DNA from: Rothia aerolata
Lineage (GTDB): Bacteria > Actinomycetota > Actinomycetes > Actinomycetales > Micrococcaceae
Direction of reading: 5' to 3'
Assembly (NCBI RefSeq): GCF_014635585.1
Contig: NZ_BMDC01000001.1
Span: forward strand, 310,001 to 374,000
Length of the DNA stretch: 64,000 nucleotides
The position numbers and the translations under genes are program-made. The notes below the pieces were generated by a model. That model was not told the origin of the DNA, did no database searches, and saw only the letters and a program-made list of their open reading frames with translations. Every line of letters starts with the position of its first letter. Within the stretch, counting starts at the first letter, position 1. Of this stretch, positions 25,929 through 37,163 are shown one piece after another.

Positions 25929-26786
25929 TTAGTTACTAGATTCGTGCAGGTTGGGATTGCGGTTGTACTCATCGCCCAGGCGACCCTCGTTACCAGAGTC
26001 ACGCAGGGACTGAATGTACTGGTCGTATTCAGCCTGATCTACAACCTTAACGTTGAAGAGCATTTCTGAGTGGTACTCACCGCAGAGCTCTGCGCACTTG
26101 CCAGCGTACTCAGCTTCTTCTGAGCCGGTGGTGAAGTACATGTGGTTGGTCTTGCCGGGAATGGTGTCTCGCTTCTCAAGGAAGGCGGGAACCCAGAAAG
26201 AGTGAATGACGTCGCGTGACTTCAACTGAACATCGACGGTTGAGTTAGTGGGGAGGTAAAGAGTGGGGAGGGTTTCTTCAGCACCTTCGCGGCCGCTGAG
26301 CTGAGCCTGAACACCCGAGAAGTAAACATCTTCGTCAAGGTAGTTGAAGTCCCAAGACCACTGCTTGCCGTAAACCTCAACGGTTACGTCAGCGTTGTCT
26401 TCCTTGGGAGCGGTGATATCGCGCTCTGCACGGTCAGAGAAGCTGAAGAGGCTCACGATCAAAATGACCGGGATGATGGTGTAGAAAATTTCCAGCGGAG
26501 CATGGTAGCTCAGCTGCTTGGGGTAGCCGGTCTCATTCTTGCGACGACGGTAGGCGATGATGCACCAGAGCATCAGCCCCCAGGTAATAAGACCAACGAC
26601 CAAAGCAGCAACCCATGAACCAATCCAAAGGTTCATGATGGTGTCAGCGTTGTCGGTGACACCGCGCTGGGTGGGGAGGAAGCCCACCTCAGCTTGGTCT
26701 GAACAACCAGTCATTAGCAAAGCGGAAGCTGCGGCAAGTGCAATGCCCTTCAGCTTACGGCTGCCGGTTCGATGCTGCGAACTCAC
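25929..26786 (-). CDS. ctaC: Cytochrome c oxidase subunit II CtaC (lipoprotein)
   Basis: Subunit II accepts electrons from QcrC through its dinuclear CuA centre. The 285-residue protein begins with a lipoprotein signal whose lipobox is MTGC (Cys28). Two transmembrane helices (about 55-78 and 100-118) and a cupredoxin domain follow, with the CuA motif CAELCGEYHSEM. The start is a GTG at 26786. It heads the leftward ctaC-D-F operon, and its upstream region contains the same GACAC-N-GTGTC dyad found upstream of ctaE. Confidence 0.95.
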   Translation of the reverse strand: MSSQHRTGSRKLKGIALAAASALLMTGCSDQAEVGFLPTQRGVTDNADTIMNLWIGSWVAALVVGLITWGLMLWCIIAYRRRKNETGYPKQLSYHAPLEIFYTIIPVILIVSLFSFSDRAERDITAPKEDNADVTVEVYGKQWSWDFNYLDEDVYFSGVQAQLSGREGAEETLPTLYLPTNSTVDVQLKSRDVIHSFWVPAFLEKRDTIPGKTNHMYFTTGSEEAEYAGKCAELCGEYHSEMLFNVKVVDQAEYDQYIQSLRDSGNEGRLGDEYNRNPNLHESSN

Positions 26787-26899
26787 AGACGGCCCTTCCT
26801 TTAGCGATGTGCGTGAATTTGAGGAGCTCCCTGCGTGTGGACAGAAAGCGCCTTAAAAATCTTTCAATACGAGCTTACCCTTATTGGGTGCAATCTGCT

Positions 26900-26910
26900 G
26901 ACACTGTGTC
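26900..26910. promoter_or_regulatory. GACAC-T-GTGTC dyad upstream of ctaC
   Basis: A palindrome extended by one pair to TGACACTGTGTCA (26899-26911), about 119 bases before the ctaC start. It matches the dyad before ctaE in both half sites and in distance. Confidence 0.45.
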
Positions 26911-26959
26911 ACCCAAGTTAGCGCTATTTCTTAAGTATTTCGAAAATTTTCGGGTAGAC

Positions 26960-27001
26960 ACAGAAAATGTGGGTGCCCATCTGGTTAGATGGGCACCCAC
27001 A
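26960..27001 (-). terminator. Terminator after erpA
   Basis: A perfect 15-bp stem TGTGGGTGCCCATCT with its complement (26968-27001), followed on the minus strand by TTTTCTG. Confidence 0.85.
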
Positions 27002-27019
27002 CAAGGTAAAACCTGCTTC

Positions 27020-27376
27020 TTAGTGGAAGGAATCACCGCAGGCGCAGGATCCCTGAGCGTTGGGGTTATCGATGGAGAAACCCTGCTTCTCAATGGTGTC
27101 TTCGAAGTCGATGGTGGAACCTTCGAGATAGGGAACGCTCATGCGGTCCACAATAACCTCAACACCGTCGAAGTCGCGGGTGGCGTCGCCGTCAAGCACC
27201 CGCTCATCAAAGTAGAGCTGGTAGATCAAGCCCGAGCAACCGCCGGGCTGAACAGCTACGCGCAGGCGCAAATCGGTGCGGCCTTCCTGCTCCAGCAGGG
27301 TACGCACCTTGTTAGCGGCAACTTCGGTGAGTTCTACGCCGTGGGTGGGCAGTTCGGTGGAAACGGTTTCGGTCAT
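27020..27376 (-). CDS. erpA: Iron-sulfur cluster insertion protein (ErpA/IscA, HesB family)
   Basis: A-type carrier that delivers Fe-S clusters to apoproteins. The 118-residue protein has the three conserved cysteines, in QPGGCSGLIYQL and the C-terminal GSCACGDSF. Length and layout are standard. It stands just upstream of ctaC on the same strand but is separated by its own terminator. An Fe-S carrier beside the Rieske/oxidase genes is common in actinobacteria, though direct dedication to QcrA is only inference. Confidence 0.93.
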   Translation of the reverse strand: MTETVSTELPTHGVELTEVAANKVRTLLEQEGRTDLRLRVAVQPGGCSGLIYQLYFDERVLDGDATRDFDGVEVIVDRMSVPYLEGSTIDFEDTIEKQGFSIDNPNAQGSCACGDSFH

Positions 27377-27495
27377 CGTTTCTCCCCTTTCTCTTCTTGT
27401 AATCAGCTCAGAACACCGAGTCTGATCAGGTCTGAAATCTAAAGATTCTGCAACTACAACAAGTCTATCGGATACTTTATTCCCCGACCACGGGC

Positions 27496-28908
27496 TTACT
27501 TTGTCTCGGTCGCACCTGCGCTGAGTTCACTGAGAATCAGCGACTCTGCCAGGATTGCTTTCTCAAAATCGGGAAGGTAGAGGGACTCGTTGGCACTGTG
27601 GGCCCGGGTATCGGGATCCTCAATGCCGGTGATGAGAATGTCAGCAGAGGGGAATACTTCCTTTAGGTCGGCGATGAAGGGAATAGAGCCGCCCATGCCT
27701 GATTTGACCGGTTCAACCTGCCACGATTCCTGCATAGCGGCCAGTGCGAGCCCAACACTGGGCTCCTCAGTATTGGCCTGGAAGGGCTGGCCAGAATCGT
27801 CTGCCCGGTATTGAACCTGCGCGCCTAAGGGGGCATTTTTCTTGAGGTGCTCCTCGATAAGGCGGTGGGCCTGAGCGGGATCCTGCCCCGGGGCAAGGCG
27901 AACGCTAATTTTTGCGGTGGAGGTGACGTTGATGGTGTTCGAAGCTTCAGCCACCGGGGTGATATCCATGCCGATAATTGAGATAGCCGGTTGAGCCCAC
28001 AGGCGGGAGGTAATGCTATCTTCTCCAGCGAGCTCTACCGAATCCAGGATTCCCGAATCCGCCCTGAAATCAGCTTCTTCATATTCAACCTCAGGTTTAG
28101 ATGCAACTTCTAAACCTTCAACTGCAACTGAACCGTTAGGCTTGTGCAGGGAGGCCAGCAGATGAACCATCAGGGTGTTGGCGTCGAGCATGGGGCCGCC
28201 AAACATGCCGGAGTGCACCGCGTGATCGCCAGAGGTCAGCTTAATGACGCCGCTGGCTACCCCGCGCAAAGAGGTGGTCAGGGCGGGAACGCCTGCCTTC
28301 CAGTTACTGGAGTCGGCCACCACAATGACGTCGCTGGCCAGCTTGTTCTGGTACGTGTAAAGGAAGTCAGCGAAGCTGGGTGAACCCGCTTCTTCTTCAC
28401 CCTCGATGAAGAGGGTAACTCCTACCTTAAAATCATCACCGAGGGTTTCTTTCACCGCGCTGAAGGCAGCCAGGTGGGCAAGCACGCCCGCCTTGTCATC
28501 GGCAGCACCTCGGCCAAAGAGACGGTCACCCACCCGGGTAGCCTCGAAGGGTTCAGTATTCCACAGCGAACGGTCCCCTACCGGCTGAACATCGTGGTGG
28601 GCGTAGAGCAGTACGGTGGGATAGCCCGGCGCAGCCTCTTTGCGAGCCACCACGGCGGGCATACCCTCCTTGCCTTCTTCACCGTAGCGGGCAGTCAGAA
28701 TTTCGACAGAGTCGAAGCCAACCTCTTGAGCGAGCTCAGAGACTTTTTCAGCACTACGCTGTACCTGAGTGAGGTCAAAAGACTCCCAGGCGATGGAGGG
28801 AATAGCAACCAGTTCTTTAAGCCGGTCTAGAGTTGAGTCAAAATTTTCCGCAATGACGCTCTGAAGCTGATCGCGGTGGGAAAAAGCATAACTGTGTTTA
28901 ATACTCAT
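27496..28908 (-). CDS. M20 family metallopeptidase (dipeptidase)
   Basis: A zinc dipeptidase-type protein of 470 residues. The metal-binding segments of the M20/ArgE/DapE clan are clear: VLLYAHHDVQPVG (about 95-107), the GRGAADDKAG loop with the bridging Asp, FIEGEEEAGSP with the catalytic Glu pair, VVADSSNW, and a late TRAHSANESL holding the last His. A dimerisation domain occupies roughly residues 215-370. It is probably cytoplasmic because no signal is seen. Substrate is unknown; dipeptides or acylated amino acids are usual. It is a single gene with divergent DUF3043 upstream. Confidence 0.9.
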   Translation of the reverse strand: MSIKHSYAFSHRDQLQSVIAENFDSTLDRLKELVAIPSIAWESFDLTQVQRSAEKVSELAQEVGFDSVEILTARYGEEGKEGMPAVVARKEAAPGYPTVLLYAHHDVQPVGDRSLWNTEPFEATRVGDRLFGRGAADDKAGVLAHLAAFSAVKETLGDDFKVGVTLFIEGEEEAGSPSFADFLYTYQNKLASDVIVVADSSNWKAGVPALTTSLRGVASGVIKLTSGDHAVHSGMFGGPMLDANTLMVHLLASLHKPNGSVAVEGLEVASKPEVEYEEADFRADSGILDSVELAGEDSITSRLWAQPAISIIGMDITPVAEASNTINVTSTAKISVRLAPGQDPAQAHRLIEEHLKKNAPLGAQVQYRADDSGQPFQANTEEPSVGLALAAMQESWQVEPVKSGMGGSIPFIADLKEVFPSADILITGIEDPDTRAHSANESLYLPDFEKAILAESLILSELSAGATETK

Positions 28909-28964
28909 GTCTTAACCATACGCTCAAGTCTGCATTCACATCATTTCTCAGATATTCTTATTAG

Positions 28965-29600
28965 GTGTTTGGTCGCAATAAGAAAACTTCTGAATCTATA
29001 AAGGAAACCCACGGTTCTGTAGCCGCTGCGCGCAGTGATGAGTCAGCTGAAACCACCCAGGATCAGCAGGAAAATCATCGCCCCGGTTACACCGCACCGA
29101 AGGGCCGCCCCACCCCTAGCCGTAAGCAGCAGGTTTCTGCACGCAAGCATCCTCTGGTTCCTGAGGACCGCAAGGCCGCTAAAGAAGCCAACAAGAAGCA
29201 GCTGCGCGAACAGCGTCTTCGCGAGCAGCAGGCGCTGCAGACCGGTGACGAGCGCTTTCTGCCCCTGCGCGATAAAGGCCCCCAGCGCCGCTATATTCGT
29301 GACTTCGTTGATGCCCGCTTCAACATCGGCGACTTCGTGATTATTCTGGTTCTGATTTTCTTTATCATGGGTCTCTTCTCCCCCAGGCTTCAAGCCATCT
29401 CGGTCACCGTTATGTGGGTGATTATCCTGATCTGGATTATCGATACCTGGTTGATGTGGCGTCGGCTCAAGGCCAAACTCATTGAAAAGTTTGGTTCCAT
29501 TGAGCCCGGCTCAACCGGCTACGCCATTAACCGCGTGATGATGATCCGCCGGTTCCGCCTGCCCAAGCCGCAGGTTCGCCGAGGCGAATACCCCAAGTAA
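28965..29600 (+). CDS. DUF3043 family membrane protein
   Basis: A 211-residue actinobacterial protein of unknown function. The first 100 residues are highly charged and disordered, followed by the conserved GPQRRYIRDFVDARFNIGDF block. Two transmembrane helices (about 125-143 and 147-166) and a short basic C-terminus come next. This matches DUF3043 in order and length. The start is a GTG at 28965 (MFGRNKK). No clear ribosome site precedes it, so translation may be leaderless. Confidence 0.85.
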   Translation: MFGRNKKTSESIKETHGSVAAARSDESAETTQDQQENHRPGYTAPKGRPTPSRKQQVSARKHPLVPEDRKAAKEANKKQLREQRLREQQALQTGDERFLPLRDKGPQRRYIRDFVDARFNIGDFVIILVLIFFIMGLFSPRLQAISVTVMWVIILIWIIDTWLMWRRLKAKLIEKFGSIEPGSTGYAINRVMMIRRFRLPKPQVRRGEYPK

Positions 29601-29615
29601 AGTTCTGCGAAATTA

Positions 29616-29650
29616 GGGCGGGGATACCAAGTGGTATCCCCGCCCCTTTT
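29616..29650. terminator. Bidirectional terminator between DUF3043 and pyrD
   Basis: GGGCGGGGATACC pairs with its complement around AAGT, followed by TTTTC on the plus strand. Confidence 0.85.
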
Positions 29651-29652
29651 CT

Positions 29653-30735
29653 TTAGAAACCTAGCTTTTTCAGCCCGCGGTTAATGTGGTGAGCCCAGAG
29701 CGGACCCTCAAAGAGGAAACCCGTGTAACCCTGCACTAGATCTGCCCCGGCGCGCAGCCTTTCGGCAACATCTTCAGCGGTGGTCACACCACCTACCGAG
29801 ATAATAGCTAGCTGATCCCCCACCAGGCTCTTGAGAAGCTTGGTCACTTCAAGAGAGCGCTGCTTCAGCGGCTTACCGGAGAGACCGCCAGCACCGATTT
29901 CTCGTATCTTTTCGGGATCGCTCACCAGACCCAGACCTTCACGGGCAGTGGTGGTGTTGGTGGCAATGATGCCGTCTAGTTTCAGTTCGAGTGCCATCTC
30001 GGCAATGGCCCGAATATCCTCATCTGCCAAGTCGGGGGCAATCTTGACCGCCAGTGGAACGTGACGGTCTGTGACCACCCGGTCTGCTTCTGCCCGCACC
30101 GCTTCAAGCAGGGGCCTGAGGGTTTCGACCGCCTGGAGGTCCCGTAGGCCCGGGGTATTGGGAGAGCTGACATTCACTGCCAGATAGTCTGCCTGGGGAG
30201 CTAAAGTTCGAGTTGAGATCAAATAATCTTCGATGGCCTGATCTAGCTCAACCACCTTGGTCTTACCGATGTTTACACCGATAATGGGGCGAACTTCGGA
30301 GTGCTTGTACTCGGCGTCAATATCCGCCCGCGCAGACGCCAGGCGGGGGCCAACCTTAGCGGCGCCGTCATTATTGAAGCCCATGCGATTGACCACGGCA
30401 AAGTCATCAACCAGGCGAAAGAGGCGGGTTTTGGGGTTGCCGGGTTGCGCCTGACCGGTGATGGTTCCAATTTCTACGTGGCCGAAACCCAGATCGGTCA
30501 GCGCGTTGATGGCATGGGCCTCTTTATCAAAACCGGCGGCCAGGCCAAAGGGTGAGGGAAAGTTCAACCCCATCACCTCTCGCGCCAGTGACTTGTGTGG
30601 GCGCAAGATAGCCTTGGCAGATCTGCTGATACCAGCAGAGCGCAGTAGCTTGACCCCCCAATAACCGATACGGTGGGCTTTTTCGGCGTCCATAGGAACG
30701 AAAACGATCTTGAAGAGGGTGGGATAAATCCTCAT
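29653..30735 (-). CDS. pyrD: Quinone-dependent dihydroorotate dehydrogenase PyrD (class 2)
   Basis: PyrD oxidises dihydroorotate to orotate in pyrimidine synthesis and passes electrons to quinone. The 360-residue protein has the class 2 N-terminal membrane-associating helices (about 1-45), then [40 protein letters not shown] with the catalytic Ser region, and [15 protein letters not shown] plus [10 protein letters not shown] for FMN phosphate. It is the last gene of a leftward group recO-uppS-pyrD, though pyrD lies 31 bases after uppS. Confidence 0.95.
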   Translation of the reverse strand: MRIYPTLFKIVFVPMDAEKAHRIGYWGVKLLRSAGISRSAKAILRPHKSLAREVMGLNFPSPFGLAAGFDKEAHAINALTDLGFGHVEIGTITGQAQPGNPKTRLFRLVDDFAVVNRMGFNNDGAAKVGPRLASARADIDAEYKHSEVRPIIGVNIGKTKVVELDQAIEDYLISTRTLAPQADYLAVNVSSPNTPGLRDLQAVETLRPLLEAVRAEADRVVTDRHVPLAVKIAPDLADEDIRAIAEMALELKLDGIIATNTTTAREGLGLVSDPEKIREIGAGGLSGKPLKQRSLEVTKLLKSLVGDQLAIISVGGVTTAEDVAERLRAGADLVQGYTGFLFEGPLWAHHINRGLKKLGF

Positions 30736-30766
30736 GGTAATCCTTCGGTTGGGTGGGGAGACTTCC

Positions 30767-31543
30767 TTAGGAGGTCACTTTATCTATGGCCCCGCCGTAG
30801 CGGCGGTCACGCTGTGCGTACTCAAGGACGGCGTGCCACAGGGTGCGTCTGTCAACGTCGGGCCAGAGCACGTCGAGGAAGACCAGCTCCGCATAGGCAC
30901 TTTGCCAGAGTAAAAAGTTAGAGGTGCGAAGCTCACCTGAGGATCGAAGGAAAAGATCAACGTCGGGAACTTCGGGTTTGTAGAGGTACTTGGCTACAGT
31001 CTTTTCGGAAACCGAAGAGGGCTTGATCTTTCCCGCAGCGACGTCCTCTGCGATACGGGCGGTGGCATCGGCTATTTCTGCACGTCCGCCGTAGTTCACG
31101 CACATCACCAGGGTGCAGACCGTATTGTTTTTGGTCTGTTCTTCGCAATATTCAAGCTGCCTGATAACGGATTTCCAGAGCTTAGGCTTTCGCCCCGCCC
31201 AGAGCACCCGAACTCCCCAGGCCTGCAGGGTCTCCAGCTGGCGGGTCAGCACCTCGGTGGTAAAGCGCATCAGAAAGCTGACCTCATCGAAACTGCGCTT
31301 CCAGTTCTCGGTAGAAAAAGCGTAGGCGGAAACATAGGGAATGCCCATCTCGATAGCTCCCGCCACCACGTCTACCAGGGACTTCTCCCCCGCCTTATGG
31401 CCCTCATTGCGAGGCAGACCTCGTTCGTTGGCCCAGCGACCGTTGCCGTCCATCACCACGGCAACATGGCGGGGAATAAACTGCGAAGGAATCTGAGGCG
31501 GCTGAGCACCCGAGGGGTGCGGATCGGGCGGAACGGGAGTCAT
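30767..31543 (-). CDS. uppS: Isoprenyl transferase (undecaprenyl diphosphate synthase family)
   Basis: A cis-prenyltransferase that builds the polyprenyl carrier for peptidoglycan and glycan assembly. The 258-residue sequence opens the fold with [20 protein letters not shown] (about residues 28-47), which holds the catalytic Asp and diphosphate-binding residues. It continues with [15 protein letters not shown] and the late [19 protein letters not shown] motif. These are the five conserved regions of the family. Product chain length cannot be told from sequence. Its ATG overlaps the recO stop by four bases. Confidence 0.94.
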   Translation of the reverse strand: MTPVPPDPHPSGAQPPQIPSQFIPRHVAVVMDGNGRWANERGLPRNEGHKAGEKSLVDVVAGAIEMGIPYVSAYAFSTENWKRSFDEVSFLMRFTTEVLTRQLETLQAWGVRVLWAGRKPKLWKSVIRQLEYCEEQTKNNTVCTLVMCVNYGGRAEIADATARIAEDVAAGKIKPSSVSEKTVAKYLYKPEVPDVDLFLRSSGELRTSNFLLWQSAYAELVFLDVLWPDVDRRTLWHAVLEYAQRDRRYGGAIDKVTS

Positions 31544-32310
31544 GACACTTCCTTTTCAATCAGAGCTACAGACCTCAGAGGCTTCTCAAGATGCCACTGC
31601 ACATACTGAATAATGATTCTATACGCTGCGGTGGAGAGTGAGCGGGAGTCAGCGGGGCTAATTCTGCTCCACTGCACCGACCGAAGGTTCTCTAAATAGG
31701 TGAGCATCTCGGGTGAGATGGGCTGGCGTGCCTGCACTCTTGAAGAGCGCGCGCAGGAGTCGCAGACCACCCCGCTTTCGGCCGAAAACCAGGCCGGTTC
31801 AGCAGGCCGGCCGCAGAGGGAGCAGGTTTGTAGAGAAAAGCCCCAGCCCGCCAGCCCCATAGCGCGCAGGGCAAAGGCGGTGAAAACGTCAAGAGCCGGG
31901 TGGCCGCTCCGGGCAAGGGAGGCCAGCGCCCCCACCAAAAGATCAAAAAAAGGCTCGTTCTGCTCAGTCTCAAAGTTCAAGAGCGACTCTGCCAGCTCTG
32001 AAATCACCGTAGCCACAGAATAAGCGTCAAAGTCAGCCATGAGGGAGGCGGTGTAGGCGTGCCTGGTCTGTACCTGCGAAACGGTGTGGAGCTTCTTACC
32101 GGCAACCAAAGAAATATCAAGATACATGAAGGGCTCTAGTCTGCCCCCAAAACGAGAATTGCCCTTACGCACTCCCTTAGCCACCGCATGAACTAACCCG
32201 GAAGACCTGGTCAGCAGAATGATAATGCGGTCGGTCTCCCCCAGCGGCTGAGTTCTTAGGACGACGCCGCGGTCACGGTAGTTCTTCGAGGGAGTTGAAA
32301 CTAAAGCCAC
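31540..32310 (-). CDS. recO: DNA repair protein RecO
   Basis: RecO helps load RecA on gapped DNA with RecF and RecR. The 256-residue protein has an N-terminal OB fold ([20 protein letters not shown]) and a helical part. A zinc-binding site reads CSLCG then CDSCARS at about residues 160-186. Length is typical. It is preceded by leuA, which ends at its own terminator, and shares an ATGA overlap with uppS. The start is a GTG at 32310. Confidence 0.92.
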   Translation of the reverse strand: MALVSTPSKNYRDRGVVLRTQPLGETDRIIILLTRSSGLVHAVAKGVRKGNSRFGGRLEPFMYLDISLVAGKKLHTVSQVQTRHAYTASLMADFDAYSVATVISELAESLLNFETEQNEPFFDLLVGALASLARSGHPALDVFTAFALRAMGLAGWGFSLQTCSLCGRPAEPAWFSAESGVVCDSCARSSRVQARQPISPEMLTYLENLRSVQWSRISPADSRSLSTAAYRIIIQYVQWHLEKPLRSVALIEKEVS

Positions 32311-32353
32311 CCCTCTATCATCTCACACGCCGGCTCCGAGCACGCAACAAAAC

Positions 32354-32387
32354 AAAACCGGAAGGGGCAGCCGCCCCTTCCGGTTTC
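32354..32387 (-). terminator. Terminator after leuA
   Basis: A 14-bp stem AAACCGGAAGGGGC with its complement, loop AGCC, followed on the minus strand by TTGTTTTG. Confidence 0.8.
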
Positions 32388-32399
32388 GGAGAGAACCGA

Positions 32400-34273
<1,874 letters not shown>

Positions 34274-34329
34274 ATAATGAAATTACCACGAATAGATGAG
34301 CGGGCGAAAAAAATCAGTCATCATTTCAC

Positions 34330-34368
34330 ATAATAAAATACCGGGCAATCCGCGGTGGGATTGCCCGG
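34330..34368 (-). terminator. Terminator after the LCP gene
   Basis: CCGGGCAATCC pairs with its complement (34341-34368), followed on the minus strand by TATTTTATTAT. Confidence 0.85.
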
Positions 34369-34378
34369 CTGAGACGCT

Positions 34379-35884
34379 TTAGTATTCGAAGGACTGCTGG
34401 CAGGTGACCTGGTCTGCGGTTTGCCCGTTGGCGTTACCGGCAATTGCGTTGGTCTGTTGCTCAAGGCTGTTGCCCTCGGTGAAGTCCTGACCGATGACGG
34501 CGGTGACGCCTGAGTAGGCGGTGGAGAGCTGAACGTCGGAGATGCCCAGAGCATCGGCTACTGCCTGAGCCTCAGCTTCGTAGCCTGCCGGGTAGTAGAC
34601 GGCAGAGGCGCTGTACTCTACCGCTGAATCTTCGGTGTTTACCTGGCTAAAGCCAGCATCTTTGACTGTTCCCGCGAGATCCTCTGCCCTGTTTTCAGCA
34701 CCCGAGGCGTTGAGCAGGCTTACCGGAACGCTGAAATTGGTTTCTACCGCGGTGGGTGAGGCAGATTCGCCGGGGGCAGCTGTATCTGAGGACGACGCCG
34801 CTGCGCTGGGTGCGGGGTCTTCGGCTTGGGGTTCGGCCAGGCTCTGATCATTCTGTAGCTTTGCAAAGACCTCATCTGCTGAGTCGGCCAGCTGCAGCTT
34901 GTTCTGATCCAGCTCGTAGGGTTCGTTGGGCACGGTCGCAAAAACCACCTTGTTCAGCTCAACATCCGAGAAAAGCGAGCCGATATTGGCCAGGGTGGCG
35001 GGGTTGGTGAGCCCCTGGTCAACGGTCACATTCTGGGTGACTGCCTCGGCGATGTTCATCAGCCCCGAAGGGTTGGTCAGGGTTCCCTCGGCCTTGACCT
35101 TCCGCAGAAGCGAGGCCAAGAAACTCTGCTGGGCAGCGATACGGCTGGTGTCGCTTCCATCGCCAAAACCGTGGCGGGAGCGCAGGAAGGAAAGGGCCTG
35201 TTCGCCCTCAACCGTTGAGTTACCCGCAGGGAGTTTCAGGCCGCTGTAGGAGTCATCAATCGGCTCGGTTACGCAAACTTCCACACCTCCAACCACGCTG
35301 GAGAGGGACTTGACGGCGTTAAAGTCAGCCAGCATAAAGTGGTCGATGTTCACGCCGGTGATGGAGCTGATGGTTGCCACGGTGCAACCGGGGCCACCGT
35401 GAGAAAGAGATTCATTGATTTGGGTATTCTGGCTGGCGGGGTAAACGTCGCCGGTTTCAGGGTCGGTGCACTCGGGCATATCGACCATGAGGTCGCGGGG
35501 GAAAGACAGCACCGAAACATCCTGCTTATCTTCGCTCACCTGCACCAGCATCATGACGTCTGAGCGCGCGTTGGAATTGCGGTCTGATTCATCGCCGTAG
35601 GCAGAATTGTTGCCGCTACGGGTATCGGAGCCAATCACCAAAATATCGAGCGGGCCGTCTTTGAGGTCTCCGTTGGCATAGTTACCCAGGTTCAACGAGG
35701 CGGTCTGCACGTTAGAGCGCAGGCGCAGAACACTGACGCCGGCAACAGCTACTACAAAGAGCAGCAGGCCGGCGCAGGTAAGGGCAAGCCACTTGAATCG
35801 CTGTGATTTCTGGGGCTCCTGCCGCATGTGGCGGCCATAACCCACCAGATTTCTGCGCGAAGGAGTCTTTTCAGAAACGGCCAC
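34379..35884 (-). CDS. LytR-CpsA-Psr family protein with LytR_C domain
   Basis: LCP enzymes attach glycopolymers such as teichoic acid or arabinogalactan-type polymers to peptidoglycan from polyprenyl carriers. This protein of about 501 residues has a cytoplasmic N-terminus and one transmembrane helix (about 30-52). The LCP domain (about 80-240) shows DILVIGSDTRSGN, VSVLSFPRDLMVDMP and HFMLADFNAVKSLSSVVGG. A Ser/Ala/Pro-rich linker and a LytR_C domain (about 395-485) follow. I prefer the GTG at 35884, preceded by GGAG at six bases, over the TTG at 35896. It stands alone between era and leuA. Confidence 0.9.
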   Translation of the reverse strand: MAVSEKTPSRRNLVGYGRHMRQEPQKSQRFKWLALTCAGLLLFVVAVAGVSVLRLRSNVQTASLNLGNYANGDLKDGPLDILVIGSDTRSGNNSAYGDESDRNSNARSDVMMLVQVSEDKQDVSVLSFPRDLMVDMPECTDPETGDVYPASQNTQINESLSHGGPGCTVATISSITGVNIDHFMLADFNAVKSLSSVVGGVEVCVTEPIDDSYSGLKLPAGNSTVEGEQALSFLRSRHGFGDGSDTSRIAAQQSFLASLLRKVKAEGTLTNPSGLMNIAEAVTQNVTVDQGLTNPATLANIGSLFSDVELNKVVFATVPNEPYELDQNKLQLADSADEVFAKLQNDQSLAEPQAEDPAPSAAASSSDTAAPGESASPTAVETNFSVPVSLLNASGAENRAEDLAGTVKDAGFSQVNTEDSAVEYSASAVYYPAGYEAEAQAVADALGISDVQLSTAYSGVTAVIGQDFTEGNSLEQQTNAIAGNANGQTADQVTCQQSFEY

Positions 35885-35970
35885 GTACGGCTCCAATCGA
35901 TGATCCTCTAAAACCTAGGAAAGTCTAGGCAAAACTTCTGTGAGCGAACTGGGTGGTGGCTGGGGCGGAC

Positions 35971-37056
35971 CTAGAAGCCCAAACGTCCCAGCGCGCGGGG
36001 GTCACGCTGCCAGTCTTTAGCCACCTTCACGTGGATATCAAGGTAGACCTTGGTGCCCAGTATCGCCTCAATATTCTTGCGGGCTTCGGCTCCAATGCTA
36101 CGCAGGCGAGATCCGCCCTTACCGATAATAATGGCTTTCTGAGAGGAGCGTTCTACAAAGAGGTTAACGTGAACGTCTAAGAGCGGGTTGTTCTCGCTAC
36201 GGCCTTCTCGCAACTGCATTTCTTCAACGGTGACCGCCACCGAATGGGGTAGCTCGTCGCGCACACCTTCCAGGGCAGCTTCGCGCACCAGCTCTGCCAC
36301 CAGGGTTGCCTCGGGTTCGTCGGTTAGTTCCCCGTCGGGGTAAAGCGGCGGCGAATCGGGGAGGTAGGTAGAGAAGAGGTTTGCCAGCTCCTCCACCTGG
36401 AAATCCTTGGTTGAGGACACCGGGATAATATCGGCCCAACCACCCTGGCCATCATTGGCCGGCTGGCGGGTCTCTTGTCCCTGAGACTTCTGCCGCTGGG
36501 CCGCCGGGCCCGAATCTTTGCGGAAGGGCAAGTCTGCTGTCTTGGACTTCTCTTTTCGTGCCAGCCGGGCACGACGGGCCGCACGCTCTGCACTCATGAC
36601 TTCTTCGCCCAGGGCGCTGACCGCAAGTAACTGCTGGGCCAGCTGTTCAGAGGAGACAGTATCGGCCTTGGTCACAATAGCCACCACCGGCTTGTTTCCC
36701 GAAGCAGCAATTTGCGAAGCAATATAGCGGTCACCGGGGCCAATAGCCTCATTGGCGGGAATACAGAAGCCCACGACGTCCACCTCAGCCAGGGCCTCAG
36801 CCACCATATCGTTGAGCCTCTCGCCCAACAGGGTGCGGGGCCGGTGCAGACCTGGGGTATCTACCAGAATCAGCTGAAACTTATCGCGGTGGACGATACC
36901 TCGGATGGTATGGCGGGTGGTCTGGGGTCGGTTAGATGTGATAGCAACCTTCTGCCCGACCAAAGCATTGGTGAGGGTTGACTTTCCAGCGTTCGGGCGG
37001 CCTACCAGCACGGCAAAGCCAGCCGAAAAGTCCTCGGGAAAAGGTGCGAAATCCAA
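35971..37056 (-). CDS. era: GTPase Era with an inserted basic segment
   Basis: Era is an essential GTPase that binds the 3' end of 16S rRNA during 30S assembly. G motifs are GRPNAGKST (19-27), the switch RPQTTRH, DTPG (66-69), TKAD (129-132) and VSS (213-215). The C-terminal KH domain has GKGGSRLRSIG. At 361 residues it is longer than the usual 300 or so because about 50 residues, basic and Gln/Lys/Arg-rich (roughly 154-206), are inserted between the fourth and fifth G motifs. The TTG start has AGGAG five bases upstream. It follows the CNNM gene on the same strand. Confidence 0.93.
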   Translation of the reverse strand: MDFAPFPEDFSAGFAVLVGRPNAGKSTLTNALVGQKVAITSNRPQTTRHTIRGIVHRDKFQLILVDTPGLHRPRTLLGERLNDMVAEALAEVDVVGFCIPANEAIGPGDRYIASQIAASGNKPVVAIVTKADTVSSEQLAQQLLAVSALGEEVMSAERAARRARLARKEKSKTADLPFRKDSGPAAQRQKSQGQETRQPANDGQGGWADIIPVSSTKDFQVEELANLFSTYLPDSPPLYPDGELTDEPEATLVAELVREAALEGVRDELPHSVAVTVEEMQLREGRSENNPLLDVHVNLFVERSSQKAIIIGKGGSRLRSIGAEARKNIEAILGTKVYLDIHVKVAKDWQRDPRALGRLGF

Positions 37057-37105
37057 GCGATCTCCTTCTGAAGTACCAAATAAAACTAGCTTAACTCTAC
37101 CCCGA

Positions 37106-37145
37106 ACACTTCAGGGGGCCCACCTTTGTCGGTGTGCCCCCTGAC
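37106..37145 (-). terminator. Hairpin between the CNNM gene and era
   Basis: TCAGGGGG and CACC pair with GGTG and CCCCCTGA around TTTGTC, with one bulge. There is no clear T run, so termination is uncertain. Confidence 0.4.
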
Positions 37146-37163
37146 AAGTTTTTGCCGGTGCTG

